Shown here in pieces: positions 43,033 to 54,104 of a stretch of 64,000 nucleotides of DNA. The stretch spans positions 27,493 to 91,492 of the forward strand of contig NZ_SOCR01000018.1 in assembly GCF_004364335.1 (NCBI RefSeq), in the 5' to 3' direction. The DNA comes from Pseudomonas graminis. GTDB lineage: Bacteria; Pseudomonadota; Gammaproteobacteria; Pseudomonadales; Pseudomonadaceae. The notes beneath the pieces were generated by a model. It was not told where the DNA came from and did no database searches. It saw only the letters and a list, made by a program, of their open reading frames with translations. The position numbers and the translations under genes are program-made. Each line of letters opens with the position of its first letter. Position 1 is the first letter of the stretch.

Positions 43033-44623
43033 TATTCTGTCTTCCTGAGTCCAATGATCGGCGCATGGCCTCGCAATCCAGAATCACCTTGCGGCAAGCC
43101 AGAATGGCCCGATCCCAGAGCACACCGGTCGTTTTATCGGTCGCAATGGTTTGCACCCGGCGACGTTCCAATCGCTCAAGGACCTCGCGGTGATTGGCGT
43201 GCAGAAGGGGTTGGAATTTTCCGCATGCATAACAAGTATACGGCGCATCGAGGTGGCAGGCGGGAGTGGCACCGCATACTGCCACATCCTCGATTAGTCG
43301 CTCCGCTCGATCCCCGTTTATTGCTGAGGTGCGATCCGTGACGATGATCCCGGCGAACGCATTCACAACCAATGCCAGATGGTCGCTCATCTTCGCGTCG
43401 ATCAACGCCAGTAACTCCGGCGATACGGCGCGGTACTTTCGCACTGTCCGAGTACCGCTATGCATCAATGCGCGGGCTATCGCAAACTCACCCAGCCCCG
43501 AATTGGAAAGGTCCGTGCCGAGGGTATGCCTGAACCGATGCCCCCGCGTCACTTTCAGCGGCTGATGGGTGCGAGGCGAAATCGGAAAGCCCTCCATCTG
43601 CTCAATGCGACTAAGCCAAGTCCTGATCGTGCTTGGTCCGACGTGGAAGGTCGGCTGTGGCGCTCGTTCGAGGTCTTTTTGAAGGGGGCTGTTGAGCAAA
43701 ACAGGGGGAACCATCCGCTCCGGAAATCCGGCTTCATCATCTAACTTCCGACGAAACAGCGGCACATTCTCAATGGCTGCATTCCAGTCGGCACCGTTTG
43801 GATAGGTTTGCCACAGTAGCGCCAGAACCATTGCCTTGTAGGCCTGCACGGCATTGTAGAGGTCCTCATTCAGACTGAATGTTTCGGATTTTGCTCGCCA
43901 ACCTGCCTCGTCGTCTGTTTGCTTTGCCCAATGAAACTTGACCTTGCAGCCTTTGTCGTTCTTCGTGAAATCACCAAAAACCATCATTCGCATCTGAGCG
44001 CCACGCTGCCCGTAAATCATCAACATGCGTAGGTAAAGGTACTGCTCGAAATCTAACTGCCCGTGACAAAACTGCTCATGTATCCATTGGTGCAGCGCGT
44101 CTTGCTCCACCTGCGCGAGCGGGCCTTGTTCGGGGTCCAAGCTGAGGATCACGTCGTTGCTGGAATTCTTTTTCCTAGGCAGCGCAAGGTAGGCGTCCAT
44201 CAGGGGACGCGACGGGCGCTGTTCGAGGGATTCGCAGTCGTGCCAAAACTTAATGAAAGTGGCGATGGCACTAAATTCTCTAGAGTTAAAGCGCTCCCGC
44301 AGAGCGATCAGTTGATCCTCGTTGAGCGGGTCAAGCCCGGCCTGGGCCGCCCTTGACAGTACACTGGCGGTTTGAGCAACCGTGCACGTTGCCACGTCGG
44401 CCATTCGGTACGCGAGGGCTGCGTGTAACCAAGGCTGCCAATTCGGCGAGGCGCAGGCAATAGCCGCTTTCCAGTTGACTGACCCATGAGCCGATTTATC
44501 CGGTCTCCACATCGGTTCGGCGGGCGTGAACACCTCCCCACATTTAGCCAGGCGAGGCGTGTGCAGCCACACATCGAGGCAATCCTTCGTGGGTGCCTGA
44601 AGTGCTTCGACGGGGATGTTCAC
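43016..44623 (-). CDS. Tyrosine recombinase (535 aa) with C-terminal cysteine motif
   Basis: The recombinase fold shows MIYGQRGAQMRMM (Arg), GHRFRHTLGTDLSNSG (HxxR region) and Tyr in RTVRKYRAVSP. A C-terminal segment CGATPACHLDAPYTCYACGKF carries zinc-type cysteines, as in the neighbouring large recombinase. The start is GTG with a consensus AAGGAGG six bases upstream, overlapping the preceding stop (GTGA). It resembles the TnpB-type partner of two-recombinase transposons. Confidence 0.85.
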   Translation of the reverse strand: MNIPVEALQAPTKDCLDVWLHTPRLAKCGEVFTPAEPMWRPDKSAHGSVNWKAAIACASPNWQPWLHAALAYRMADVATCTVAQTASVLSRAAQAGLDPLNEDQLIALRERFNSREFSAIATFIKFWHDCESLEQRPSRPLMDAYLALPRKKNSSNDVILSLDPEQGPLAQVEQDALHQWIHEQFCHGQLDFEQYLYLRMLMIYGQRGAQMRMMVFGDFTKNDKGCKVKFHWAKQTDDEAGWRAKSETFSLNEDLYNAVQAYKAMVLALLWQTYPNGADWNAAIENVPLFRRKLDDEAGFPERMVPPVLLNSPLQKDLERAPQPTFHVGPSTIRTWLSRIEQMEGFPISPRTHQPLKVTRGHRFRHTLGTDLSNSGLGEFAIARALMHSGTRTVRKYRAVSPELLALIDAKMSDHLALVVNAFAGIIVTDRTSAINGDRAERLIEDVAVCGATPACHLDAPYTCYACGKFQPLLHANHREVLERLERRRVQTIATDKTTGVLWDRAILACRKVILDCEAMRRSLDSGRQNNDRSV

Positions 44624-45885
44624 TCTGAACCTCCTTGTGTCGTGCCGGCCTTATGACGGCTGGCCCTAAACCGCTCGGCCCGTTTCTGTATCGCTTTGTC
44701 TGCCTCTTCCTTCCAGAATGTGGCGCCGTAGAGGCAGGGCATGTTCGAGTCGGGACTCCAGCCGAACATCCATGTGAGGGTCTTTTGTACTTGCGTGGTG
44801 CGATCCTCCGGCGTGAGCACTGCCAGTTCCTCACGCATGCTTTCCAGCATCGTGCAGACCGCGTCATGCCTTAGAGTATGCGTGTGCACATGGGCCAATT
44901 CCGGCATTATTTTTCGGACCCTGGACAGAACGCCATCCACTGCCTTGATGGTTAAAGGTCCGCCCTCATTTCGCTTGTGCGCCACCAGCAAAAACGGATG
45001 CCTATTCGCTTGCGATCTGCCAGTACGGGGCTTTCTGTGGCGATATTTCGATTCATACTCAGTTATTGCGTCATACAGGTCATCGGTCATTACCAGCATG
45101 CGTTCGTTGGTCTTAAATTGCGGCGCCATCGTTCGTGGATCGAGGCTCTCATCCTCCAGGTTAACCACCGCTAGTTGACGACTGTGCCAGTGAATATCGC
45201 TGGTCTTGATAAGCAGCATCTCGGAGCGTCTTAGCCCCATGTCAAGACCCAGCAGCAAAATGATGTAGTTACGCCGCTTGATGGCTTCATCTGAAAAGGG
45301 GTTCTCGGCGCTGTCCGGATGCATGACTTCCAGCAATCGAGTTCGCTCCTGACTCGTGAGCCCTTTCATCTCGTGCGTTCGCGTTTTTTTCCACGCAGGT
45401 CTGGCCGCTGTGATCTTGCGGTTGATGCGCTTCTTCAGATCGTCCATCGCCTCATATCGTGTTGAGTGATCACCCAACTTGTCATAGAGGAAGCCCAGAT
45501 AGTCGCGTACCGCTTCGATTCGCTGCTGCGCATGGGCTTTGCCAACGGATCTGTATGCAGTCGGATGTGAACGTATCCCCGCATACTTCATAGCCAAGGT
45601 TTCCTTGCTAAACCCCGCGTCCGACACAAACCTAGAAAGCTCATTGTCTGTCAGGTACTGGCTGTGAGGGCGCTGTTCGAGGTGAGAAATCAGATCAATG
45701 GAGGAAAAAGCCAGAAACCCCTCAAACACAGCCAGATGCTCAAGATACTTCTTGGTCGTTTCGAGGGCTCTGCCCGAGTGCTCCATGGTGATGTACAGAT
45801 TGGGGTAGTAGACCGGGATGTAGTCTTGCACCAGCAGCTTTCTTCGAGCAGCATTCACCACCTGCTCCATGATCTGGAAACCCAT
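44620..45885 (-). CDS. Tyrosine recombinase (421 aa), first gene of the element
   Basis: The N-terminal core-binding domain (ALETTKKYLEHLAVFEGFL) is followed by a catalytic domain with Arg (LDMGLRRSEML), HTLRHDAVCTML (HxxR) and a C-terminal FGWSPDSNMPCLYGATFW, where Trp/His and the Tyr nucleophile are expected. GAGGGAG precedes the ATG. It is the promoter-proximal gene of the four-gene operon, whose promoter should lie in the AT-rich 45886-46030 region facing away from ettA. Confidence 0.85.
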   Translation of the reverse strand: MGFQIMEQVVNAARRKLLVQDYIPVYYPNLYITMEHSGRALETTKKYLEHLAVFEGFLAFSSIDLISHLEQRPHSQYLTDNELSRFVSDAGFSKETLAMKYAGIRSHPTAYRSVGKAHAQQRIEAVRDYLGFLYDKLGDHSTRYEAMDDLKKRINRKITAARPAWKKTRTHEMKGLTSQERTRLLEVMHPDSAENPFSDEAIKRRNYIILLLGLDMGLRRSEMLLIKTSDIHWHSRQLAVVNLEDESLDPRTMAPQFKTNERMLVMTDDLYDAITEYESKYRHRKPRTGRSQANRHPFLLVAHKRNEGGPLTIKAVDGVLSRVRKIMPELAHVHTHTLRHDAVCTMLESMREELAVLTPEDRTTQVQKTLTWMFGWSPDSNMPCLYGATFWKEEADKAIQKRAERFRASRHKAGTTQGGSE

Positions 45886-46034
45886 GTTACTCCCTCATAA
45901 AGCATAACTTTTTTTAAGTATAGTCAGCGGCAACGGTTGGTCAATGCGAAACCTAACGTTTTACTTTCCCGTTTTTAACCGCTGGTCGCTACCATTCATG
46001 CACTAAAAATAACGGATTAAAGGCGAACCAAACC

Positions 46035-47726
<1,692 letters not shown>

Positions 47727-47743
47727 TCCGGGTTGGTTTCACA

Positions 47744-47773
47744 AAAAAACGGAGCCTTCGGGCTCCGTTTTTT
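47744..47773. terminator. Bidirectional rho-independent terminator
   Basis: AAAAAACGGAGCC-TTCG-GGCTCCGTTTTTT is a perfect stem with A and T tracts on either side. It lies between the convergent ettA and greA/B-like genes and should stop both. Confidence 0.95.
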
Positions 47774-47801
47774 GTGTCTGGCTGATGGTAAGTGGATGAC
47801 G

Positions 47802-48296
47802 TCAGTCGCCGGCTTCGATCCGTACCACCTCGATCACGGCATCGCCGACCGGCCGCTTCCAGGTGACTTCGTCCCCGACCCTGGCGCCGAGCAGTGCCTT
47901 GCCCAGTGGTGACGCCCAATTGATCAACTGACTGCCAGCATCGGCCTGATCCTCACCGACTAACTGCATGCGCTGCTCAACGTTTTCCTCGTCGGCGAAG
48001 GTCACCCAGCTGCCAATCTGAACCTGGTCATCCGAGGTGATGCTGACCACTTGTGCGCTCTGCAGGCGCTGGTTGAAGTAACGCAGGTCACGTTCGATTT
48101 CGGCCATGCGCTGCTTGTCAGCGTCATCACCTTGGGCATTCTGTTCGCTGTATTGCGCCTGCAGCTGCTCAACCTGATCGTGCAATTGATCAAAGCCGCG
48201 CTGGGTGACGTAATTGATCTGGGCGCTGATCTGCCGTTCAACCGGTGGGTCGATTTGCGCGGCGGCGTTGTCTTCGTTGACGAAGGCGCGACTCAT
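47802..48296 (-). CDS. GreA/GreB family transcription elongation factor-like protein
   Basis: The 164-residue protein has an N-terminal coiled coil (FDQLHDQVEQLQAQYSEQ...MAEIERDLRYFNQRL) and a C-terminal FKBP-like domain (VQIGSWVTFADEENVEQRMQLVGEDQAD, SPLGKALLGARVGDEVTW). It would enter the RNA polymerase secondary channel to aid cleavage of backtracked RNA or regulate initiation. ATG 48296 has AGGAG eight bases upstream; earlier ATGs lack one. It neighbours ettA in many Pseudomonas genomes as I recall. Confidence 0.88.
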   Translation of the reverse strand: MSRAFVNEDNAAAQIDPPVERQISAQINYVTQRGFDQLHDQVEQLQAQYSEQNAQGDDADKQRMAEIERDLRYFNQRLQSAQVVSITSDDQVQIGSWVTFADEENVEQRMQLVGEDQADAGSQLINWASPLGKALLGARVGDEVTWKRPVGDAVIEVVRIEAGD

Positions 48297-48382
48297 GGCG
48301 GGGCTCCTGTTCATGGCTTGATCATATTGGGCCATGGCAGGTCCCCGATAGTTTCACCCGTTATCCTGTCGCGGCAGGCCGT

Positions 48383-48742
48383 TCAGTGAGAACGGTAGGC
48401 TTTAGCGGCGTCCTGAGTTCTCTGATGGTCCCAATCGCGGTCGCGGTCATTCCATATACTGTCGCGGCCCTGATCCTGGACATTGCTGTTGGCAAGTTGG
48501 GCCTGGCACTGACGAAATCCGTCCGACCAGCCTTGTGCATACATCGTGTCACGCAAATAGCGCGGCACGTCCTTCTTGAATTGTCCTTTGATGACATCGA
48601 TGGATTGCCGCCCGCTCCCGCAGCCATCCTGAAAACCATCAGCGAATGCCGGTGGGTAACCTTCGGCCAATAGCTGGTCGTGGGTCGACTGACATCCGGC
48701 GATAACGACAACGCACCACAGCACAACCCATCGCGCATTCAT
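48383..48742 (-). CDS. Small lipoprotein of unknown function
   Basis: The 119-residue protein starts MNARWVVLWCVVVIAGC, a lipoprotein signal with lipobox IAGC, so it is anchored by the acylated Cys. The mature part (EGYPPAFADGFQDGCGSGR, YAQGWSDGFRQC) has repeated 'GF-DG' segments and two further cysteines. ATG 48742 follows GAGGAAA. The frame extends upstream without support. Function is unknown. Confidence 0.85.
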   Translation of the reverse strand: MNARWVVLWCVVVIAGCQSTHDQLLAEGYPPAFADGFQDGCGSGRQSIDVIKGQFKKDVPRYLRDTMYAQGWSDGFRQCQAQLANSNVQDQGRDSIWNDRDRDWDHQRTQDAAKAYRSH

Positions 48743-48969
48743 TTTGATTTCCTCACTACCTGGGGAAAGTTTAGAAGCGCTTCTGTGAGTTATTGGTAAA
48801 AACGCTGTAGGAAATCCATTAACCGATGCTCGGTCGCGCGAAATAAGTTCCACCTTTTTCGCCCAGGGACGATGTCTTGAAAAAACTTCCGGTAATTTTC
48901 CTGTGAACGGGCCGCGCAGATTCAAGGTTGTTAAACTGTCGCGCTGCGCAAAAACGTTTAGGAAGATTG

Positions 48970-50178
48970 ATGAACCTCAGAACGATTCTGATCCTCGGCG
49001 CACTCAGCGCCTTTGGCCCGTTGGCCATCGACTTTTACCTGCCAGGTTTCCCGGCCATCGCTTTGGCATTCGGCACGGACGAGAAACACGTTCAACTGAC
49101 CCTGGCCGCTTATTTCCTTGGCCTGAGCATCGGCCAACTCGCCTACGGCCCGATCGCCGATCGCTTCGGCCGTCGGATCCCGCTGTTGTTTGGCGTCGGC
49201 TTGTTCACCCTCGCATCGCTGGCGTGTGCCTTGGCGCCTTCTCTTGAATGGCTGATTGCGGCCCGCTTTGTACAGGCGTTGGGCGGATGTGCCGGCATGG
49301 TGCTGTCGCGGGCGATCGTCAGCGACAAGTGCTCACCGGTCGACTCGGCCAAGGTGTTCTCGCAACTGATGCTGGTCATGGGGCTGGCGCCGATCCTTGC
49401 CCCGATGCTGGGCGGGTTGCTGGTCAACGTCGTGGGTTGGCAGGCCATCTTCCTGACCTTGACGGGTTTCAGCGCACTCACCGCCGTGGCGGTGTTCAGG
49501 GGCTTGCCGGAAAGCATGCCGGCCGGCCATCCGCGACTGCCGCTCTCGGGCGCGTTAGGGTCGTACTGGAATCTGCTGGGCGACCGGATCTTCCTGGGCC
49601 ACGCGCTCACTGGCGGGATCGCGATGGCCGGGATGTTTTCCTACATCGCAGGCTCTCCCTTCGTTTTCATCAAGCTCTACGGCGTCCCGGCGGAACACTA
49701 CGGCTGGTTGTTCGGCATCAACGCTGCAGGCTTCATTCTCATCGCTCAAGTGAACGCCCGCCTCGTTGGCCGCTATGGCCCGGCGTGGTTGTTGTCTCGG
49801 ACCGTCTGGATTTATCTCGCTGCAGCCCTCGTGCTGTTGACCATCGCCTCCCTGCACACCGAAAAGCTGTGGCCACTGCTGATTCCGCTGTTCATCTATA
49901 TCGCCAGCCTGGGCTGCATCATTCCCAACGCTTCAGCGTGCGCAATGAGCGGACAGGGCAAACGTGCGGGCAGCGCGTCGGCCTTGTTGGGATGTTTGCA
50001 GTTCAGCGTCGCTGCAGGGGCGGCGGCACTGGTTGGCGTACTGCATGACGGGACGGCCGTGCCGATGGCGACTGTCATTACGCTGTGCGGCGTGCTGGCT
50101 GTGACGCTCGCCGTTGTTACACGCCGGGCGCAGCAGAAGCGAGATGCGCTGACTCCCCACGCAGATGTTCGTATTTAA
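48970..50178 (+). CDS. Bcr/CflA-family multidrug MFS transporter
   Basis: The 402-residue protein has twelve predicted helices and the subfamily motifs: FGPLAIDFYLPGFPAI, QLAYGPIADRFGRRIPLL (motif A), ARFVQALGGCAGMVLSRAIV. It exports drugs such as bicyclomycin or sulfonamides in relatives; substrate here is unknown. AGGAAG is five bases upstream of ATG 48970. It diverges from the lipoprotein gene. Confidence 0.92.
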   Translation: MNLRTILILGALSAFGPLAIDFYLPGFPAIALAFGTDEKHVQLTLAAYFLGLSIGQLAYGPIADRFGRRIPLLFGVGLFTLASLACALAPSLEWLIAARFVQALGGCAGMVLSRAIVSDKCSPVDSAKVFSQLMLVMGLAPILAPMLGGLLVNVVGWQAIFLTLTGFSALTAVAVFRGLPESMPAGHPRLPLSGALGSYWNLLGDRIFLGHALTGGIAMAGMFSYIAGSPFVFIKLYGVPAEHYGWLFGINAAGFILIAQVNARLVGRYGPAWLLSRTVWIYLAAALVLLTIASLHTEKLWPLLIPLFIYIASLGCIIPNASACAMSGQGKRAGSASALLGCLQFSVAAGAAALVGVLHDGTAVPMATVITLCGVLAVTLAVVTRRAQQKRDALTPHADVRI

Positions 50179-50902
50179 CCGACGTCGGCAACGTTAACGC
50201 GTTGCCGATTTACTCCAGGTTTAACGTGTGCCTGTACAAGCATGTTCAGGCTGTTGAAAAAGAGTGGCTTATATACGGTTGTTTACTACTTCAGAACTGG
50301 AAAGTTCTTACAGAGAATAAAAACGCTTAACTGAGTTTCGTGCTTGAACGAGAGAAGTTCACTTCTGACGTGCCTGTGTGCAGATTATTTTCTTGAAGGG
50401 CTCAGGAGTTTCCGGTGTAGGCAATCGCCCTGGCGCCGAATTCGTGGGTTGCCGTTACCGGCTCAAATGCCCGTCCTTCAAGGGGTTTCGGCTATCTGGC
50501 TGAATCTGCGCCGCGAACGGGTTGCCGGATTGTGCTGAACATTTGCCAATACGGCCCACAAACAAAGGCCGAGACAATGGACAAGTTGATCTCCCGATCG
50601 GCTGCAGGTCTTATACTAAGCGCCGTCATGGATCCGATTTAATCCCCACTTTTCCAACTGTATCGCTCGGGCGCAGCTATCTGTATCACTCGTAAGTTCC
50701 AGCGATCAGAGTTCGTATGACGTGACTTAAATCAAGATTCGTTTTCACCTTAAACACCGATGATGGTTCACCACAGCAACGGCCCGGCGCTTCAACTGAT
50801 TACGCCCGTGATTACGCGCCAAGCCACACCAGGCCAAGCCAACGCTTCGGCCTGCGCACCGGTGCCGGGCCGCTTAGATAATGTTCAACAGGGAGTGAAG
50901 AC
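50179..50902. other. Long gene-free stretch
   Basis: No frame with gene-like composition was found on either strand. The segment is ordinary in base composition and ends with the leader of the ArsR-type gene. A small RNA or a long 5' leader is possible, but nothing specific supports it. Confidence 0.4.
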
Positions 50903-51595
50903 ATGGAATATGTACCTTGCATCAGCCAGATCGCTGCGTTGCTCGCCGACCCCAAACGCAGCGCGATCGTGTGGGCATTGATGGACGGAACCTCGCGCGC
51001 GGCTAATGAAGTCGCCTCGCTTGTGGGTATCTCCACTTCATCCGCCGGTGCGCATCTGGCACGCCTCGCTGCCGGCGGGTTGCTGCGCCATGAAGTCCGA
51101 GCCCGCAAGCGCTACTTCAGGCTCGCTGCGCCGGAAGTCCGGACAGCCGTCCAGGCGCTGGTCAGTGCATCGATGGTCAGCGCGGATCTGATCAGCCGCA
51201 GCATGGCGCAGCCGCTGCCGCCCCTGCCGTTATGCCGCGCCAGTGTCTGTGCGGACCATCTTGGCGGCGAAATGGGTGCCGAGCTGTATTTAAGGATGTT
51301 GGGCGCGGGCTGGATCGAACAATCCGAACACCGGCTGGAAGTCACCAGTGTCGGTATTTCCCGCTTTGCCGAACGGGGCATCTTTATTCCCGCACTGGCC
51401 CACAGACGACGTGAAGCCGTGTGCGCCTGTGTTGACTGTCATGAAAGCAGCCCACACCTGGGCGGCGCATTGGGGGCCGGGCTTTTGCAGTTGTTTATGC
51501 AGCTGGGTTGGCTGCGGACGACGGAGGAGGCCTCCACGTTGCAGGTCTCATCCAATGGTCAGCGAGAAATCAGCAAGATCGCCTCGGCAGCGTGA
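50903..51595 (+). CDS. ArsR-family winged-helix regulator
   Basis: The 230-residue protein has an N-terminal winged helix (ISQIAALLADPKRSAIVWAL, SLVGISTSSAGAHLARLAAGGLL) and a longer C-terminal domain with Cys/His (CRASVCADHLGGEMG, VCACVDCHESSPHLGG) that might bind a metal or an effector. The length is about twice that of metal-sensing ArsR proteins. GGGAGTGAAGAC precedes the ATG. Target genes are unknown; it is co-directional with the MFS pump but 724 bases away. Confidence 0.88.
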   Translation: MEYVPCISQIAALLADPKRSAIVWALMDGTSRAANEVASLVGISTSSAGAHLARLAAGGLLRHEVRARKRYFRLAAPEVRTAVQALVSASMVSADLISRSMAQPLPPLPLCRASVCADHLGGEMGAELYLRMLGAGWIEQSEHRLEVTSVGISRFAERGIFIPALAHRRREAVCACVDCHESSPHLGGALGAGLLQLFMQLGWLRTTEEASTLQVSSNGQREISKIASAA

Positions 51596-51610
51596 CGCTC
51601 CGAGACCCCG

Positions 51611-51636
51611 GCGTGTGGAGCAGAGCCTCCACACGC
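51611..51636 (+). terminator. Hairpin after the ArsR-family gene
   Basis: GCGTGTGGAG and CTCCACACGC form a perfect 10-bp stem with a CAGAGC loop. The T-tract is weak (TATTGCT). It lies between convergent genes. Confidence 0.6.
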
Positions 51637-51662
51637 TATTGCTGATCAAGGGGCGTGACTGA

Positions 51663-52616
51663 TCAGGGCTTGATCAGGCGGGCGTCGAGGCTGTTTTGCG
51701 CCAGGCGCCTGGCCTGATCCTGAGTCATGCCCAGATGGGTATGCAGTGCGTGAAAGTTCTCGGTCACGTAGCCGCCGAAGTACGCCGGGTCATCGGAGTT
51801 GACGGTCACTTTCACGCCGCGCTCGAGCATGTCGAGAATGTTGTGCTGGCCCATGTGATCGAACACGCAGAGCTTGGTATTGGACAGCGGGCAGACCGTC
51901 AGCGGAATTTGCTCGTCGATGATGCGTTGCATCAGGCGCTCGTCCTCAATGGCGCGCACGCCGTGGTCGATACGCTGGATTTTCAGCAAATCCAGTGCTT
52001 CCCAGATGTACTCCGGCGGACCTTCCTCACCTGCGTGGGCAACGGTCAGGAAGCCTTCACCGCGAGCGCGATCAAAGACGCGCTTGAACTTGCTCGGCGG
52101 ATGGCCCATTTCCGAGCTGTCCAGGCCGACGGCGACGAAGGTGTCGCGATAGGGCAGGGCCATGTCAAGGGTCTTCTGCGCCTCGTCTTCGCTCAAGTGG
52201 CGCAGGAAGCTGAGGATCAGGCCACTGCCGATGCCGAGCTTTTCCTTGCCGTCTTTCAACGCGCCGGCGATGCCGTTGAGTACGACTTCAAAAGGGATAC
52301 CGCGGTCGGTGTGGGTCTGAGGATCGAAGAACGGTTCGGTGTGAATGACGTTCTGCGCCTTGCAGCGCTCCAGGTAAGCCCAGGTCAGGTCGTAGAAGTC
52401 CTGCTCGGTGCGCAGCACGTCGGCACCGCGGTAATACAGGTCGAGAAACTCCTGCAGATTGTTGAAGGCATAGGCCTTGCGCAGGGTTTCGACGTCCGCC
52501 CAGGGCAGGGCGATCTTGTTGCGCTCAGCCAGAGCGAACAACAGTTCCGGCTCCAGCGAGCCCTCCAGATGCAGGTGCAGTTCTGCCTTGGGCAGGGCGT
52601 TCAACCAGTCGTACAT
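51663..52616 (-). CDS. Adenine deaminase (adenosine deaminase-like)
   Basis: It converts adenine to hypoxanthine for purine salvage. The 317-residue zinc amidohydrolase shows PKAELHLHLEGSLEP (metal His pair), VAHAGEEGPPEYI (His, catalytic Glu), RIDHGVRA and VNSDDPAYFGG (Asp pair). The MYDWLNALPKAELHLHLEG start and length fit the adenine-specific branch (PA0148-like) rather than adenosine deaminase. ATG 52616 is chosen because homologues start MYDWL; eleven upstream residues are unsupported. Confidence 0.9.
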   Translation of the reverse strand: MYDWLNALPKAELHLHLEGSLEPELLFALAERNKIALPWADVETLRKAYAFNNLQEFLDLYYRGADVLRTEQDFYDLTWAYLERCKAQNVIHTEPFFDPQTHTDRGIPFEVVLNGIAGALKDGKEKLGIGSGLILSFLRHLSEDEAQKTLDMALPYRDTFVAVGLDSSEMGHPPSKFKRVFDRARGEGFLTVAHAGEEGPPEYIWEALDLLKIQRIDHGVRAIEDERLMQRIIDEQIPLTVCPLSNTKLCVFDHMGQHNILDMLERGVKVTVNSDDPAYFGGYVTENFHALHTHLGMTQDQARRLAQNSLDARLIKP

Positions 52617-52945
52617 GGGCTTTGTCTCATAAGGTGCAATGGCGGGCATTCTACAGAGTCAGGCGCGCGGGCTGAATAAAACCTGACCGGACGGTTCACA
52701 CAGTACTTTGGCTCTGATTGCCACAGGTGCGAACACCGATAGGCCGCCTTTGCAGGCGTTTCTCGGTAAGTGGATGTCTTGAACATAGCCAGGTTGAAGG
52801 CATTTTGATGCGGCGGCGCGACGATGTGTCGCGACCCGCTGCTAACCTGTCTTGAAACCTTTGTTTACATCAACACTCTCAAGCGCTTCAGTAAACTTCA
52901 CTTCATGGATGTGCGGCCAGGGTCGCAAGGGGCTAAAAGGCAGCG

Positions 52946-54037
52946 ATGGGCACGATTCTCAAGCAGGAAAAGTTTCTTCTACTGGCGGTCATTGCGACCT
53001 TTTTCGCGTACTTCTACGAACACCAATTGCTCAGCAACGGAAATACCGTCGCGCTGATCGCGGGCATCGCCTTGGTGGGCTTTATAATCTGCGCCTCGTT
53101 GCGCGTGGCGCACCATGCCGAGTTGCTGGCGGAAAAGGTCGGTGATCCCTACGGCACGATGATCCTGACGTTGTCGGCGGTGCTGGTTGAGGTCGTGATT
53201 CTGGCGATCATGATGAATAACGAACCTTCACCCACGCTGGTGCGCGACACCATCTACTCGGCCGTGATGCTCGACATCAACGGGATTCTGGGTCTTGCCG
53301 CGTTGATGGGCGGGCTCAAACACGGTGAACAGTCTTACAACGATGACTCCGCGCGGTCTTACAGCGTGATGATTCTGACGGCCATGGCGGTGTCGATGGT
53401 CGTGCCGGAATTCATTCCGGAAGGGAAGTGGAAGCTGTATTCGGCGTTCACCATCGGCGCGATGATTCTGCTTTATGCGCTGTTTCTGCGTATGCAGGTC
53501 GGGCCCCACAGTTACTTTTTCAGCTACAGCTACCCGGACAAGAAGCGCCGCAAGGGTGAGGCGGAGGAAGCGCACGAGCCCGTCAACCTGACGCGCTCGA
53601 TCGTTACGCTGGTCTTCGGCGTGGTGGTGATTGGCGCGTTGGCCGAGGTCATGTCGAAAACCGTCGATCTGGGTCTGGAAGGCAGCGGCGCGCCGCCGGT
53701 GATGACAGCGATTCTGGTGGCGGCGATTTCGGCAGCGCCGGAGATCCTGACCGCACTGAGAGCCGCGCTGGCCAACCGCATGCAGTCGGTGGTCAACATT
53801 GCCCTGGGTGCTTCGCTGTCGACGGTGATCCTGACCGTGCCGGTCATGGAAGGCATGGCGCTTTACAGCGGCCAGGCGTTCCAGATGGCGATGACGCCAG
53901 TGCAGACCGTGATGATCTTCGTCACCCTGCTGGTCTGCGCCATCAACCTGAACGACGGCGAAACCAACGCCATCGAAGGCATGACGCATTTCGTGCTGTT
54001 TGCCACCTTCATCGCGCTGTCTTTGATGGGGTTGTAG
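52946..54037 (+). CDS. Ca2+/H+ antiporter (CaCA family, ChaA-like)
   Basis: The 363-residue inner-membrane protein has about eleven helices and the two alpha-repeat motifs of cation/Ca2+ exchangers: HHAELLAEKVGDPYGTMILTLS...VEV and AAISAAPEILTALRAAL...NIALGASLSTV. It would exchange Ca2+ (or Na+/K+) for protons. AAAGG precedes the ATG. The 52617-52945 gap holds no other gene. Confidence 0.92.
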   Translation: MGTILKQEKFLLLAVIATFFAYFYEHQLLSNGNTVALIAGIALVGFIICASLRVAHHAELLAEKVGDPYGTMILTLSAVLVEVVILAIMMNNEPSPTLVRDTIYSAVMLDINGILGLAALMGGLKHGEQSYNDDSARSYSVMILTAMAVSMVVPEFIPEGKWKLYSAFTIGAMILLYALFLRMQVGPHSYFFSYSYPDKKRRKGEAEEAHEPVNLTRSIVTLVFGVVVIGALAEVMSKTVDLGLEGSGAPPVMTAILVAAISAAPEILTALRAALANRMQSVVNIALGASLSTVILTVPVMEGMALYSGQAFQMAMTPVQTVMIFVTLLVCAINLNDGETNAIEGMTHFVLFATFIALSLMGL

Positions 54038-54056
54038 ATCAGGTTCGGCTTGAATC

Positions 54057-54095
54057 CAGCGGTGGGGGAGTCAGCAGTCACTTCCCCACTGCTGT
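54057..54095. terminator. Imperfect hairpin between convergent genes
   Basis: CAGCGGTGGGGGAGT pairs with ACTTCCCCACTGCTG around CAGCAGTC. It lies between the antiporter stop and the deaminase stop and may end both transcripts. Confidence 0.5.
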
Positions 54096-54104
54096 CACAG
54101 CGCA

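Noticed and set aside
40397..45885. Reading the recombinase quartet as a prophage or ICE
   Set aside because: No structural, replication, relaxase or conjugation genes are near; only recombinases and a coiled-coil protein.
51663..52616. Calling the deaminase an adenosine deaminase
   Set aside because: The MYDWL...PKAELHLHLEGSLEP start, the length and its Pseudomonas neighbourhood fit the adenine-specific branch better.
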